Shown here: in pieces, positions 1 through 11,683 of the stretch | Layout of the letters: every line of letters begins with the position of its first letter | Numbering within the stretch: the first letter of the stretch is position 1 | NCBI GenBank assembly: GCA_001574975.1 | Contig: KQ965756.1 | Location: 127,160 to 191,159, forward strand | Direction of reading: 5' to 3' | Source: Gonapodya prolifera JEL478 | Taxonomy: Eukaryota; Monoblepharomycota; Monoblepharidomycetes; Monoblepharidales; Gonapodyaceae | Length of the DNA stretch: 64,000 nucleotides | Position numbers and translations under genes: made by a program | The notes under the pieces: model-generated | Databases searched by the model: none | What the model was told of the DNA's origin: nothing | What the model saw: only the letters and a program-made list of their open reading frames with translations

Positions 1-39
1 ATTGAATGGGCATACCCATCGAGAGATGAAGGCCTTGTC

Positions 40-1610
40 ACATCCACAAAGAAGAGAGGACGCGCGAAGGTCGGGTTGAATGGAAGAGTGACTTGATATG
101 CTATTTTCCGAACCCGATTGATAACCTTGCCTGAAGTTTTAAACAAACCGTCTCCATCGAAAAATGGAAGAAGAGTCCATTCATAGAAGAAGAAACTCGT
201 CCGAGGGACGGGTCGAAATGACAGCAACGCCGGTGACATGGCGGAGTATCGTGGTGTTGGCACCGTGTTGCTGGCATTTCAACCCGATCGAAGAATCGGA
301 AATTTTCCTTGAACGGACAGTCCCCGTCAAGAGACGGAACGAGTACAATCACCAAAGAAGGAAGTAGTCCGAGGGTCGGTCGGATGACAAATGACATGGT
401 GTGCTGACATTTCGACCCCAAAGACGGCGCATGAAGAGGTTGAACGGATGGTCTTGATCAACTGACGAAAGACGTGTCCATCTTCCAAAGAAAGTAGTTC
501 GAGGGTCGGGTCAAATGGAGAAGTGGATTTGCTGTCATTCCGGACCCAATTCGCACTTTGCGTTAAACGAGCAGACTCCATCGACAGATGCAAGACATGT
601 CCATCCACAAAGAAGCAATGAATGCGAATGTCGAATGTCGGATGAAAGTCCCTGTCACGTCCCCAAAAAGAAGAAAGGAAGCGCGAAGGTCGGGTTGGGT
701 TGACGAGTGACTTTGATGTGTTTGGCGTTTCGAACCCGAGGAGCCAAAGCACGATTGGAACGAACAGACTCCATCGCGAAACGGAAGCACCGTCCGTCCA
801 CAAGAAACGAATGCGGAGTCGGGTTCGATGGAAGTGCCTGGGTGAGCTGGCATTCCGAACCCGACGGAAAATGGGTGAAGAAGCGTCCTTGAATCGATGG
901 CCTCCATCCATTGATGGACGATACATGCGTTGACAAAAAGGAAAGGACTCGGAGGGAAGGAGGGGTCGAATTGAAGAGTGAGGTGGAAGTAGGATGAAGC
1001 ACACTGGTGAAGCGCTGGTATTCCGAACCCGATGGAAAACATAAGGGCCATTGAAAGTACAGCCCTCCATCAACAGACGGACGATGCATCCATTCACAAA
1101 AGACGAAAGCTTGCGTAAGAATCGGGTCGGGTTGAGAGAGTTGAAGAGATGGCATTTCGAACCCAAACGAAGTCCCAGGCGATTTGAACGGATAGCCTCC
1201 ATCTGTAGATGGAGGACGCATCCATTCACAAAAGAAGAGACTTAGAGGAAAAGGCGGGGTCGCATTGAAGAGAGAGTAGAAGTGCTGCCATTCCGAACTC
1301 GACCGAACATTACTGGATTGAAGACTTTGAACGGAGGGCCTCCATCAGCAAAATAACCATGCATCCATTCACAGTAGGTGGGAGCTTGCGTACGAGTCGG
1401 GTCGTGTTGAAGAGAGAGTTGAAGTGCTGGCATTTGGAATACAACCAGACAGTGACACAACGGACTTTGAACGGCGAGCAAATGTCAATAGACAGACGAT
1501 GCATCCTTTCATAAAAGACGACACAGAGTGGGAGCAAATCGGGTCGGAGTGAAGAGTGACTTGATGTGCCGTCAATGCTAACCGGATAGAAGACCTATGA
1601 AGGAAAGCGC
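40..1610. repeat. Degenerate tandem repeat, unit about 120-195 bp (mean near 147 bp), about 11 copies
   Basis: The same word order recurs: a pyrimidine-rich CTCCATC motif, a CATCCATTCACAAAAGAAG-like motif, a GGTCGGGTTGAAGAG-like motif, then TGGCATTTCGAACCCGA. The last motif recurs near 107, 270, 407, 535, 729, 850, 1019, 1152, 1288, 1430 and 1578, which averages about 147 bp with wide scatter. Copies differ by many substitutions and small indels, so the array is old. Several copies carry an inverted repeat; the best is CTCCATC-TGTA-GATGGAG near 1198-1215. Reading frames on both strands are open for up to 300 codons here, but they follow the repeat and resemble no protein. It may extend left of the window. 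Confidence 0.85.
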
Positions 1611-2395
1611 CAGAAGCCCCATCCTTCGGCGGAGTCTATCCACTGAGCAAGAATTGGAAGAGTAGGAATAGAGGAAGGGACCGGCCTTCATTGGGTTTCA
1701 TATTCAATGACAACATCATCATCACGACGATGAAGGGTTCCAAAAATTGCCACCCGCTCCGTTTCCAGAGCGTGTGACGGGTTATGGAATTAGTTTTCAA
1801 CCAGCAATAAAGTGCGCTCGGTAAGAACCTCACTGCGACACTTGTGCTCTCGTGCAAGAATGCCTGACAGGGGAAAACGGGGCCTTTTATAGGGCACAAA
1901 GTGCACGGGGACCCGGCTTGTGACATGGTTTGTGGTACACCGTGCGCAGTAAAGTGCTGCGCATGGCTCGGGCTTATTTACTTTCGATTGACCGTAGGCG
2001 GGAGAGGAAGAGCGAGGAAATAAGGGATTTTTCCATGAGTTCGCAGAGTGATGGCGGTCATTTCTGGAGGTTTTGACCCCGGTGCGGTGGTTGAGCCAGG
2101 CGGACAGCTCAAGTCATTACGTACGTGCTATCGTGTCTAAACAGCCCGTCGCATAAAATCCCAGAGCGAATAGAAATGCATCGAAATCGACGGAGTTGTT
2201 GGATTGAACCGGCGAAATCACCCGGTGGACAACCCCCATGATCAGCAGCGAAGTCGCGGGCACGAAGCGGACGATGGCGAGCGTGGACGTGAACGGCGGG
2301 AGCGATGAGCGTGTGTGTTCTGGTTGCGGGGTGCTGGGAGTGGGGGTGGGGTGAAGAGTGCGGTGTGAATGACCAGAGACTGACTGAGATTCGCC
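1611..2395. other. Intergenic, upstream of UNC-45; no gene seen
   Basis: No reading frame here looks like a protein and no RNA gene is recognisable. The stretch just before 2396 should contain the UNC-45 promoter and 5' UTR. I found no convincing TATA box. Confidence 0.5.
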
Positions 2396-5328
2396 ATGGC
2401 TGCGACAGGAGACGAAAAGGCGCTGGAGCGCGAGGTCGAGAAGTGCACCCAGTGTGAGTTTTCTAGAGTCTGGGCTTGTCACTTTGTGTGCTCTATCCTC
2501 TTCCTTTAGTGCTGCACACGCTGTCGCTCTCCACTCCCCACGCTGCTGCCACTACACCTCCACCACCCTCCACCTCTACCGCCTCCACCGCCTCTAATGC
2601 TTCTACCGACGCCACCCCCGCCCACGCCCCTTCCACGCCAGACTCGGCCGTGTCCATTCTCCTCCGCCGCGCCAACGCCCTTCGCGCACTCGACTGTCTG
2701 CCCTCTGCACTCGCCGACGTGCGCCGCGCACTCTCGCTGGATGCTTCCAACGCCGACGCGCAGCTCGCCGCACGCGCACTGCTGCAGGACGCGACCGCAC
2801 GCGAGTCTGCCCACTCCCCCGCAGGACTGCTAACGACCCTATCGCTGGCCTCCGACGCACCGCAGCGCAGACTCGACGCCGCAGAGCGCCTTGCCGCCTT
2901 GTGCGCAGAGGAGTCCGCCGCGGCCACCGTGGCCAGAGCGGGGGGCGTGGACGTGGTGGCCGCGTGTCTCGTATCGCTGCTGTCCGCCCCCACCGTGTCG
3001 CCCAAACACGACTCCACACCCCGCCTGCGCACGCTCCTCCTGCGCACACTCGCCCGCCTCGCCGACGCCGCGCAGCACCAGCGCCCGCTCCTCGCGCACC
3101 TGTCACGGGGGGCCCTCGACGCCCTCCTCGCCACGCTCCCGCCCTCGGACGCGTCCCTCGCAATCCACGTCGCCGCAGCATCCACATCCCACTTCTCCGG
3201 CGCAGAATCCGACCCGCCCGAATCCGCACCCGCACAACGCGCAGTCTCGCGCGCGCTCGTTGCTCTTCTCGTCGCTGACAACCCCAACGCTGATCTGGCA
3301 GGCGCGGCGCTCGCCGGGCTGGCGCGGTGCGTCGCCAACCCGGCCGTGGCGAGAGACATCATCGCGTCGGCAGAGTACTCCAACTGGCTCGCGCTCCCTG
3401 CGTCCCCCGTCGCATTCATCCGGGACGCTGCCCCGTCCGTGCTGGCCAAACTGTACGCCACCGCCGGAATCGCCTCGGCGCTGGCCTCCTCCTCCTCCAC
3501 AAACCCGTCCACACCCAAACCACCAACCCCCGCGCAAGACCCAACCCCGCTCGCCGCCTCCACAACCCTCGCGCACATCACCGCCCTGCTCGACTCCCCC
3601 TCTCCCACAACCCGGCTGGCGTCCCTCCGCGCTCTCCACGCCGTCGCGCAAGCCTCGTTCCCCCTCGCGACCCACTCGGCGCTCTCCCACGACAGCGCCC
3701 TTCTGGACGACATCGCCGCCCTGCTCGACGTGGAACCCCCCGCATTCCGCACCGCCGCCATCGAAGCTGCGGGCGAGCTGTGCAGGGATGCAAAGGCGCG
3801 CAAGGCCGTCGCGACGAAGATGGGTGAAGCTGTGGTGACGATGTACATCGCCGACCCTGCAAAGGCCGCTGCTCAGGCGCAGGCTCGGGGGAAGAGCGGG
3901 GCGAAACCTGGCAGCGCGAAACCGGACCCGGCAGTCGTGTCCGAATACGCCACCCTCCGCGCCGCCTGTGCCCTGACGCTGGCCAAACTGGCCCCCGACA
4001 ACCCCTCAATCCGGGACACGCTATACCGCGACGCCGCCCGTCTCCTCGCCGCGCTCCGCACTACCATCACGTCCACCTCATCCACCCCGCGCGCGCGCGC
4101 AGACGCCGTGGAAGCCCTCGCGTATCTCTCGGCACGGGGGGAGCACAAGGACCTCGTTGCTGCCGACACGCCGCTTCTCAAAGCCGTGCTGGCGCTCTGC
4201 AGCGATGCCGACGCGGGCCCGGCGGCGTTTGGGGCCGTCGGGGTGCTTGCGAACCTCGCGGCGTACCGGCCCCGAATGACCCCCGAGCAGGAGCAGCAGA
4301 GGAAGCTCAAGGAGCTGGCAAAGGAGGCGGACCCGCTCGAGATGCACGCTGCCGAGGACGACGCCCGCGTGGCCGCTCGAGGTGTGCGGCTCGTCAAGGC
4401 CGGGGCCGTGGCAGCCGTCGTGGCGGCTGCGAGGAGGCGGGACGCGTCGGCGATCATGCGGACGGCGGTTGCGGAGGTCGTGCGGGACTTGGTGACGGAC
4501 CAGAAATCGGCGCGCGAGACGCGCGGCGTGGCGGTGCAGCAGGGCGCCGTGCCCGTGCTGCTTTCGATCGCGGGTGGCGACGAGACCCGCGTGACGCCGG
4601 CGGGAAAGGAAGCGGCGCGGCAGGCGCTGGCGCTGGTTAGCGTGTCGGTGGACCCGCACCTGGCGTTCAAAGGCGGGCGCGCCGTGGACGTCGCCCTTGC
4701 CATTGTGCCGCTGCTGCGCGGGGACTCGGAGCTAAGGCAGTTCGAGGCGCTTCTTGCACTCACGAACCTCACGAGCATGGAGGGCGACGATGGTTCATCC
4801 GTTCGTGCCCGTGTGACTGACGCAGGAGCCCATCGCGATGCGGAGACGCTGCAATTTTCGGAGCACCCGCTTGTGCGCAGGGCCTCCACGGAGCTGGTCT
4901 GCAACATGCTGAATGACCCGCGCGTGTTCGAGTCCTTCGCGGGGTCACAGAGCCCCGAGCGGCTCAAGCTGCTTCTGGCGCTGTGTTCCGTCGACGACGA
5001 CCTGCAGCTCATGCGCGCCGCGAGCGGGTGCCTCGCGATCCTGTCGTCGGACCCACGCGCGTGTGCCATGGTCGCGGGACAGGATCGCGGTATCCTGTAC
5101 GTGGTGGAACTGCTCGACCCAGCAGCGGGGCCAGAGCTGCACCACAGGGCCGCCGAGGTGCTCAAGAACGTGGCCGAGTGTGGGCGCAGGGACTGGTGCG
5201 AGAAGATCAAGGCTCAGGGTGGGGTCGAAGCGTTGAGGAAGCTCGTGGGGGGTAGTACTCCCAAGATCGTGTTGGAGACCGTGTTGGGTGCATTAATGGC
5301 GTTGAAGAAGTCGGGCGTTATGGGGTAG
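2396..5328 (+). CDS. UNC-45/She4/CRO1-type myosin chaperone (TPR plus armadillo repeats)
   Basis: UNC-45 proteins fold and assemble myosin motors together with Hsp90. Two exons are visible: 2396-2453 and 2510-5328, joined by a 56-nt GTGAGT..TTTAG intron in codon 20, giving 958 aa. The N-terminus has a short TPR-like segment (about residues 40-95, SILLRRANALRALDCLPSAL). The rest is armadillo-like helices. The C-terminal part matches the UNC-45 central/UCS region, with FEALLALTNLTSM, HPLVRRASTELVCNML and ERLKLLLALCSVDDD in the expected order. The start ATG is chosen because the intron then joins in frame (TQ|LLHTLS). The gene is markedly richer in GC, with C/G-ending codons, than its neighbours, which creates long antisense frames. 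Its 3' end converges with GMP synthase. Confidence 0.9.
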
Positions 5329-5655
5329 ATTCGTGGCGGTGGGGGACATGGTGGGGATGGTCATTTGGTTGCCAGATCTTACAGAAAAGATGTTGTCGAT
5401 ACCGCTGCTTGGGAGCACGCGCCTTGCCTGCGCATGTCAATTATACTCTTAATGTCAAAATACATTTGCTGGGCTGTTGCAACGAATACATTTCGGAAGC
5501 ACTCGTAGAGTAGAGTTCTCGCAGCCACCCCTTCACGCACTTCACATCCTCGTAGGGATAAATGCCTCAAGTATCCAATTAAACTCTACAATAGGCACAT
5601 TCGCACCTCCAATAACTCTAACTCGAAAGTCCCACCACCAACCCCAAGGGGTCTC
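5329..5655. other. Convergent 3' region between UNC-45 and GMP synthase
   Basis: Both flanking genes end here, so it should hold the two 3' UTRs and polyadenylation sites. AT-rich stretches such as AATTAAACTC near 5577 fit that. No gene is seen. Confidence 0.5.
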
Positions 5656-7892
5656 TCATTCCCACTCGATCGTCGCCGGTGGCTTTGACGACACATCGTA
5701 CACGACGCGGTTGACACCGCGCACCTCGTTGGTGATGCGGCCCGAGATGCGTTTAAGCACGTCGTATGGGAAGGGATACCAGTCCGCCGTCATGAAGTCG
5801 GTGGTCTCCACGCACCGGATCGCAATCACTTGCTCGTATGTGCGTTGGTCGCCCATGACGCCTACGGCGAGGACGGGGAGGAGGACGCAGAAGGCTGCGA
5901 GTATGTGTAGAGAGTAGAGGGTGTTGATGGGGTAGGGTGAGCATTGAATTAAGGTGAATGCTGGCAGGAAGCCTCTCACCTTGCGAGATGTTTTTGTACA
6001 GCTCTGCCGTCCGGATCTCCTCAATGAGGATCTTGTCTGCCTTGCGGGCAATCTCAACCTGCCCACCGAACCACCGTGAGGTCGTGTCAGTAATACAAAC
6101 ACGTCACATGGGCGCGAACCTGGCTCGGCGTGACCTCGCCCAATATCCGGATGGCCAGACCCGGCCCGGGGAACGGATGCCGCCAGATGAGTTCCTCGTC
6201 GACGCCAAGGATGGAGCCAAGGGCGCGGACCTCGTCTGCATAAAGTTAGAGGCAAGGCGCAGGTGACAAGGAAACTTAAAAAAGGACAGGATGCGTGACA
6301 CAAACCTTTGAAGAGTTCTCGGAGGGGCTCGATGATCTTCATTTTGAGCTTTTCGGGAAGCCCACCGACGTTCTAGGAGCAAGACGATGAAAAATGAAAC
6401 AACAAAATCAACCAAAACAGCTGACAACCACTCACGTGGTGCGTCTTAATCGTGGCCGAGGGACCCTTGAAGCTGATGGACTCGATGACATCCGGGTAGA
6501 GCGTACCCTGTAGCAAGTACTGGATCTTGCTCTCGCCGTGCGACGCCAGCTCCTCGTCAATCCGGCTGGCTTCCTGCTCAAAAATTTCGATGAAGGAGAG
6601 GCCGATGATCTTGCGCTTCTTTTCGGGGTCGATGACCTGGTAAAATGGCAGGCGAGCGAGCGAGTCGGGGTGGTGGGGGTTATTTACGGTGGCGCAGAGT
6701 AGTCCGACTTAAGTGTTGTCAACAACGCACCCCTTTGAGCCTGCCGAGGAACAGCTCCGCGGCGTCCGCGACGACAAGGTTGATGCCAAGCTTCTCCTGG
6801 AGGGTCGCTTTGACGGTTTCGCACTCTTTCCACCGCATGACGCCGTTGTCCACCAGGATGGCATGGAACCTTGAAGTTCGGAGACGGTCATTCCCTCGGT
6901 TGACGCAAACAACACGTTCCCAGCGATTCTTTCAGAAACGTACCGGTCTCCGATGGCCCTCTTCATCAGCACAGCAGCGACTGTTGAGTCCACACCTCCA
7001 CTGACAGCTCCCACCACCTGGGCGGTGGGCCCGACGAGCTGACGGATGCGCTCCACCTCCTTGTCCACGAACGATTCCATGGTCCATGTTGGTTTGCACC
7101 CGCAGATCGTTTTGGCAAAGTTGGAGAGGAGCTGTGTACCCCGCGGTGTGTGTGTGACTTCGGGGTGGAATTGAATTCCGAAGATGCGGGCGGCGGTGTT
7201 TTCGATGGCGGCAAGGGGAGCGGTGCGGGTGTTGGCGATGATGCGGAAGTCGGTGGGGAGGCGGGAGAGTTGGTCGCCGTGGGACATCCAGACCTGGCAA
7301 AGTGTTTGTGTGGTTGTGGGTTTGAAAGGCACGATTGCAATCCGCGACTCACGTCGAGCGAGTCGCCCAGGCCTTCGAACAAAGCACTCTTTTCAGTCAC
7401 GCTGACGGTGGCGGAGCCGTACTCCCTGTGTTCGCAGGGAGCGACCTCGCCGCCCAGCTTATAGGCGACCTCCTGAAGCCCGTAGCAGATGCCGAGAATG
7501 GGGACGCCGAGGTTCCACAGGGCCTGGTCGGCATGCGGAGCATCGGCGTCGAATACAGAGTTGGGGCCGCCGGAAAGAATGACACCTGAGGAAGGAAATG
7601 CAGTGGAAGTAGCGACAACTTTTGAGTGGAACGAACCCCGATCAATGCTCACCTTTCGGCTTGAACTTCAGCTCCGAGAGTTTGAAAGTGCAGGCTTGCA
7701 TCTCGCAGTAGATGCCCAGACTCCGAATCCGTCTGGTGATGAGGTGGGAGTATTGGGACCCGAAATCTGTTGGGTGGAGCAATCCCGCGTGATTTGAGTT
7801 GGAAATCGGGTTTTGCGGTTGATGAACGCACCAAGAATGAGGATCGCATCGTATTGCGTGGAAATATCCAGGGCGTCTCCATTGGCAACCAT
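5656..7892 (-). CDS. GUA1: GMP synthase (glutamine-hydrolysing)
   Basis: The enzyme converts XMP, ATP and glutamine to GMP in purine synthesis. Ten exons can be joined in phase: 7892-7832, 7766-7653, 7585-7353, 7293-6944, 6869-6731, 6636-6436, 6372-6306, 6235-6120, 6058-5980 and 5894-5656, giving 532 aa, the usual fungal length. The N-terminal amidotransferase domain shows [30 protein letters not shown], the nucleophile cysteine in ILGICYGLQ, and [11 protein letters not shown] with the catalytic His/Glu. The ATP pyrophosphatase domain shows the P-loop [10 protein letters not shown]. The C-terminal dimerisation domain ends KPPATIEWE. The start [10 protein letters not shown] is chosen because the DFGSQ motif follows after one short intron. 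It is divergent from the ACMSD gene. Confidence 0.96.
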
Positions 7893-8510
7893 CTTGATCG
7901 AGCTTTCTCTTTTCTTGAGTGAGCTTGTGACCGCAGCCTCACTGAAGTACAATAAACAAATGTCAACAAGCAAACAATTGTGGTGGTAAATTTTCCAACT
8001 GGTCGATCAATCACAAGACACATCATGTCGTGTTTGAAGTTGAATCGTGGGGCAGAAAGGCCGGGGGTACTGTTAGTTGGCCCTTTCATTGTACATGAAA
8101 AGTGGTGGGAGGACGTGGTAATCGAAAGCCGCACTCGGCCACGCAAGACTACTCGGTCTATGAAAGTTCAAGCCATGGGAGACACCTTCAGTTGTGTTTG
8201 TGCTTGCAACTTCACAGTGCAACAACGAGACATGTTTTTCGGACGTTTGTGTTACTGGAAGTTCGAAACACAAAGCGACAACGAATAGCTCAGCTTTGAA
8301 TTTTAACCGGGTGAATTGCTCCCCATGCTAAAAACCAGGGCCCGCAACCAATAGCTCCACCCCACCACTGACCGTTCATGTGGCGCAGTCACCTCGGCCC
8401 CGGCGGACCCTGTGTCAGTGTCCAATATTCGCAACCGCCCCCAGCCCTTTGTTCTGCGAACTTTGATTCTGACCACTCCGGCAACTTCGAGCGATATCCC
8501 AGCAACTCTT
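7893..8510. promoter_or_regulatory. Divergent intergenic region between GMP synthase and ACMSD
   Basis: The two genes start facing away from each other, so this stretch must hold both promoters and 5' UTRs. Open frames across it have no protein-like content. No specific factor site could be assigned. Confidence 0.45.
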
Positions 8511-9921
8511 ATGGCGGCACCCCAAGAACCCACTCCCCTCTCCGCGCCAGACGCAACACCGCTCCCAGCAAGCGACATTCCCAAGGGTCGATTGCAGAAG
8601 TCGGATGGGTCTCCCTTCTTGAAAATCGACATCCATACGCACGTCCTGCCCCGTCACTTACCGGACTTGTCGAGACGTTACAACTCCCCAGGATGGATCC
8701 AGGTTAAGCACGACGACGCGACCGGTCAAGGTAAGCCCTTAGCGAGCTCCCAATGCCTCTGAAACACAATGGCTCAACGCGATCCTCCAAAAGCCAACAT
8801 GTACCTGGACGGGAAGTTCTTCCGGAAGGTAGAAAACAATTGTTGCAATTGCGCTGCACGCGTGCCAGAATGCGACGCCACCGGTATGTACTGAAAGGCG
8901 AGGTCGATTCTTCTACCTCACAACGCTACAACAACCCATTTGCACCAGGTGTCGATGTCCAAGTCCTCTCCACCGTTCCCGTGATGTTCAACTACAACAA
9001 GAAACCAGAACACACGCTCGACCTTGCCAGATACCTCAACGACCACATCGCCCAATGCGTTGCCGAGAACCCGCGCAGGTTTTCGGGTCTCGGCACTCTG
9101 CCTATGCAGTCGCCCGATCTGGCAGTCACCGAGCTTAGGCGGTGCATGGAGGAGCTTGGTCTGCGGGGTGTCCAGATTGGCAGTCATATCAACGATTGGA
9201 ACTTGGATGCGCCCGAGCTAGAGCCGTTCTGGGCGGCTTGCGAGGAGCTGGATGCCGCGGTGTTTGGTGAGCTCCAACCCACTACCTTATCCTTACTATC
9301 TTTCGCTGATTTCGCCGACACATTCTCCAACTGCTCCAACTGCTGCAATTCTTTAGTTCACCCCTGGGACATGACCTCCAACGTCCGCATGGAAAAATAC
9401 TGGTTCCCGTGGCTGGTCATGATGCCCTGCGAAACCACGATCGCTATCTGCTCGTTGCTCCTGGGCGGCGTGTTTGAGCGCCACCCCCGACTCAAAGTGT
9501 GTTTTGCTCACGGCGGAGGGTCCTTCCCGGGCACCGTTGGCCGTATCGAGCACGGCTTCAACTGCCGCCCCGACTTGGTTGCCGTCAACACGACGCGGAG
9601 CCCAATGAGCATGATGAACAAGATCTGGGTCGACTCGCTGGTGCATGATAAGGATGCGCTCATGCTTTTGGTCAAGAAGTTCGGCGTGGGCAAGGTGCTC
9701 ATGGGGTCCGACTACCCTTTCCCATTGGGGTGAGTGGTCGAGTGTCGCCGTGCTGTCCTGTCGTTCATTCTTAAAGTAACACCGATTGTTTCCTCAGGGA
9801 AATCGACCGGCCTGGCCGCCTCATTGAGGATTGCGACGAGCTTTCTGAAAACGACAAGGAGCGCATGCTCGCACACAACGCCCTCGAGTTCTTGGGTTTG
9901 ACCGAGGAGGAGTTTAAGTGA
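8511..9921 (+). CDS. 2-amino-3-carboxymuconate-6-semialdehyde decarboxylase (ACMSD)
   Basis: ACMSD decarboxylates the kynurenine-pathway product ACMS and so diverts tryptophan carbon away from quinolinate and NAD. Five exons (8511-8730, 8794-8883, 8949-9266, 9357-9729, 9798-9921) give 374 aa. Metal-site motifs of the amidohydrolase family are present: KIDIHTHVLP (HxH), LSTVPVMF, VHPWDM, KVCFAHGGG and the Asp of GSDYPFPLG. The sequence follows animal ACMSD closely through YWFPWLVMMPCETTIAICS. An in-frame ATG at 8412 would add 33 residues; I chose 8511 because the conserved part begins soon after it. The N-terminal extension before KIDIH is longer than in human ACMSD. Confidence 0.93.
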
Positions 9922-10130
9922 TTGATGTTATCGATGGTTGCGCAGGAATTTGGGAGCAGAGGGAGGAGTGTTTGTGAGGGCCTTGGCTTCAGTGTGAACC
10001 GGGTTGCTTTCCTCTTTTCGGGGTTATTCACGCTATATTGATGCTTCAAATTTGATTTCCATTTGCATGATGTAGCGGAGGCGATGGATTCTTTTGTACA
10101 ATAACAAAGTTGCGGAGCTTCATCACTCCT

Positions 10131-11334
10131 TTAATTATACCCCACGCTGTTTCTTGCCAGTCCGCCATATAGATCAAGCATTCTAAATGACAAGCGATGG
10201 TGTACATTTACAACACAGAAACTTCGGCATGATGTGAAAATCAACTCACCTATCCCGCCACAGTTCAACTGGGTCGTCTTTCTCCAACAGTTTCGCCGCG
10301 AATGATGATGTGTTTCTCAGCCACATAAAGTACCCCATGAGCACGTAGTCGGCGTACCCAGGTGCGTCACCCGTTAAAAACTTTGCGCCAGACTTAAGCG
10401 TGGCTCGAGCGGGTTCCAAGCGGTTTCGGAAGGGATCAACGAGGGTTTCTCGGTCTGCGACGGCGAGCTCAAGGGATCTACCAAGACGTTTCTCCCGGGA
10501 CTCGCGGAAGTACTTGCAGAGGTGTGGGATAGTTGAAGCACCAAACGGACAGCCTTCTCTCCGTAAAACATACCTGTTTGTCCTTTTCCGCAAGATGGTC
10601 GTGGATATCCTTGGCAATTATCGCCATACTGAGGGATCCAAACGAGTGGAGGACCCATTGCCGAAAGAACATGGCTTGCGTTCGTCCAGCGTGACCACCC
10701 ACAAAGACAGATGGTAGGTCAGGGTAGTTGTCCTCCAGGTATTCTACTATCTAAAGACGATGATGAGACGACGGAGACACGAAACGAGACGTAGGGGTGT
10801 GTGTAAAGACACGGTGAGGACAGGTTGAACTACTCCTTGAAAGCATCTGGGTCCCTTACCTTCCACGAGTCGGACACGATAGTAGGCTTTCCATACCCGT
10901 CAAGATGATTCGGATCAATAATAACGGGCACGAGCTTCTGGCCCGAAACCTGTTCGACCTCTGGGTCGGTGAAACTACCCACAGTACGGCACCAGAAGGG
11001 CCTAGGTTTCAAAGCCAATTGAAAAATAACCGCGAGACGGCTACTGACCGCCAAGGAGCTCCCTTCCACTTGAGCCCCTTGTGTTCAAGGATGAATAGCA
11101 CTTGCCATACGAATGGAGAGAATCGGCGAAGTGGGTCAGCGCCAACGAGCTGCAAATTTGTATGTCAGGCAATCCGCCTCTCTGTGTGCTGTTTGAATCA
11201 CGACAAACCTCGCTGACAGAATGGCAAGTGCACACAGTGTTAAATCAATGAACGCACGTCAGGAAAGAGCTTGCAACCAAATGCTTCAGTTGAACACACT
11301 AAATTGTGATTGGGGCGTACGATTTTTCGGCCAT
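10131..11334 (-). CDS. Glutathione S-transferase family protein (needs a 4-nt microexon)
   Basis: This is a two-domain GST of the subfamily common in proteobacteria and fungi. Exons joined in phase are 11334-11300, 11212-11209, 11149-11049, 10974-10860, 10750-10574, 10512-10250 and 10182-10131, giving 248 aa. The thioredoxin-like half reads ITIYELVGADPLRRFSPF, APWRFTDPEVEQVSGQKLVP and the glutathione-contacting IVSDSWKIVEYLEDNYPD. The helical half has YFRESREKRLGRSLE, GDAPGYADYVLMGYFMWLR and the ending RMLDLYGGLARNSVGYN. There is no catalytic cysteine at the SPF motif; a serine fills that place. The substrate cannot be told. The second exon is only CGAG; without it the first exon and the GST core are out of phase. 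Confidence 0.82.
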
Positions 11335-11683
11335 CAGGGGGCAAGTAATGGTATTCAACTCGAGGTTGTAACTCAATGGTTCTGGTATGCACACGCGACA
11401 GACAAGAGAAGTGTCACGCCGGTATAAATCTTCTATAAAGTTACATTTTGCACATTTACTTCTTCCATGAACTACTAGCCATCCCAAATTTCAATAGCAC
11501 GTACGAGTTGCCAAAACTTCTCGCGGAACGATGGCGCAATCCAAACTCGTTCCGGCAACACATCCATGCATAGTTTTATAGGCTCTATTCACGGATTTAC
11601 CTACGAAAAAAGGTCTACCACCACAAACTAGCCTGCTGTTGTGCGAACTTGCAAAACAGAGACCAGAACTCACAAACAGTCTC
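11335..11683. other. Intergenic between two minus-strand genes; no gene seen
   Basis: It lies upstream of the GST start and downstream of the stop of the membrane-protein gene, so it should hold one promoter and one terminator. No protein-like frame or RNA gene is recognisable. Confidence 0.4.

Noticed and set aside
327-1229. 300-codon minus-strand frame in the left repeat
   Set aside because: It follows the tandem repeat, repeats its own words and resembles no protein.
2493-5210. Antisense frames of 451 and 445 codons across UNC-45
   Set aside because: They mirror the GC-rich third positions of the sense gene; compositions are Ser/Ala/Arg-biased and no domain is seen.
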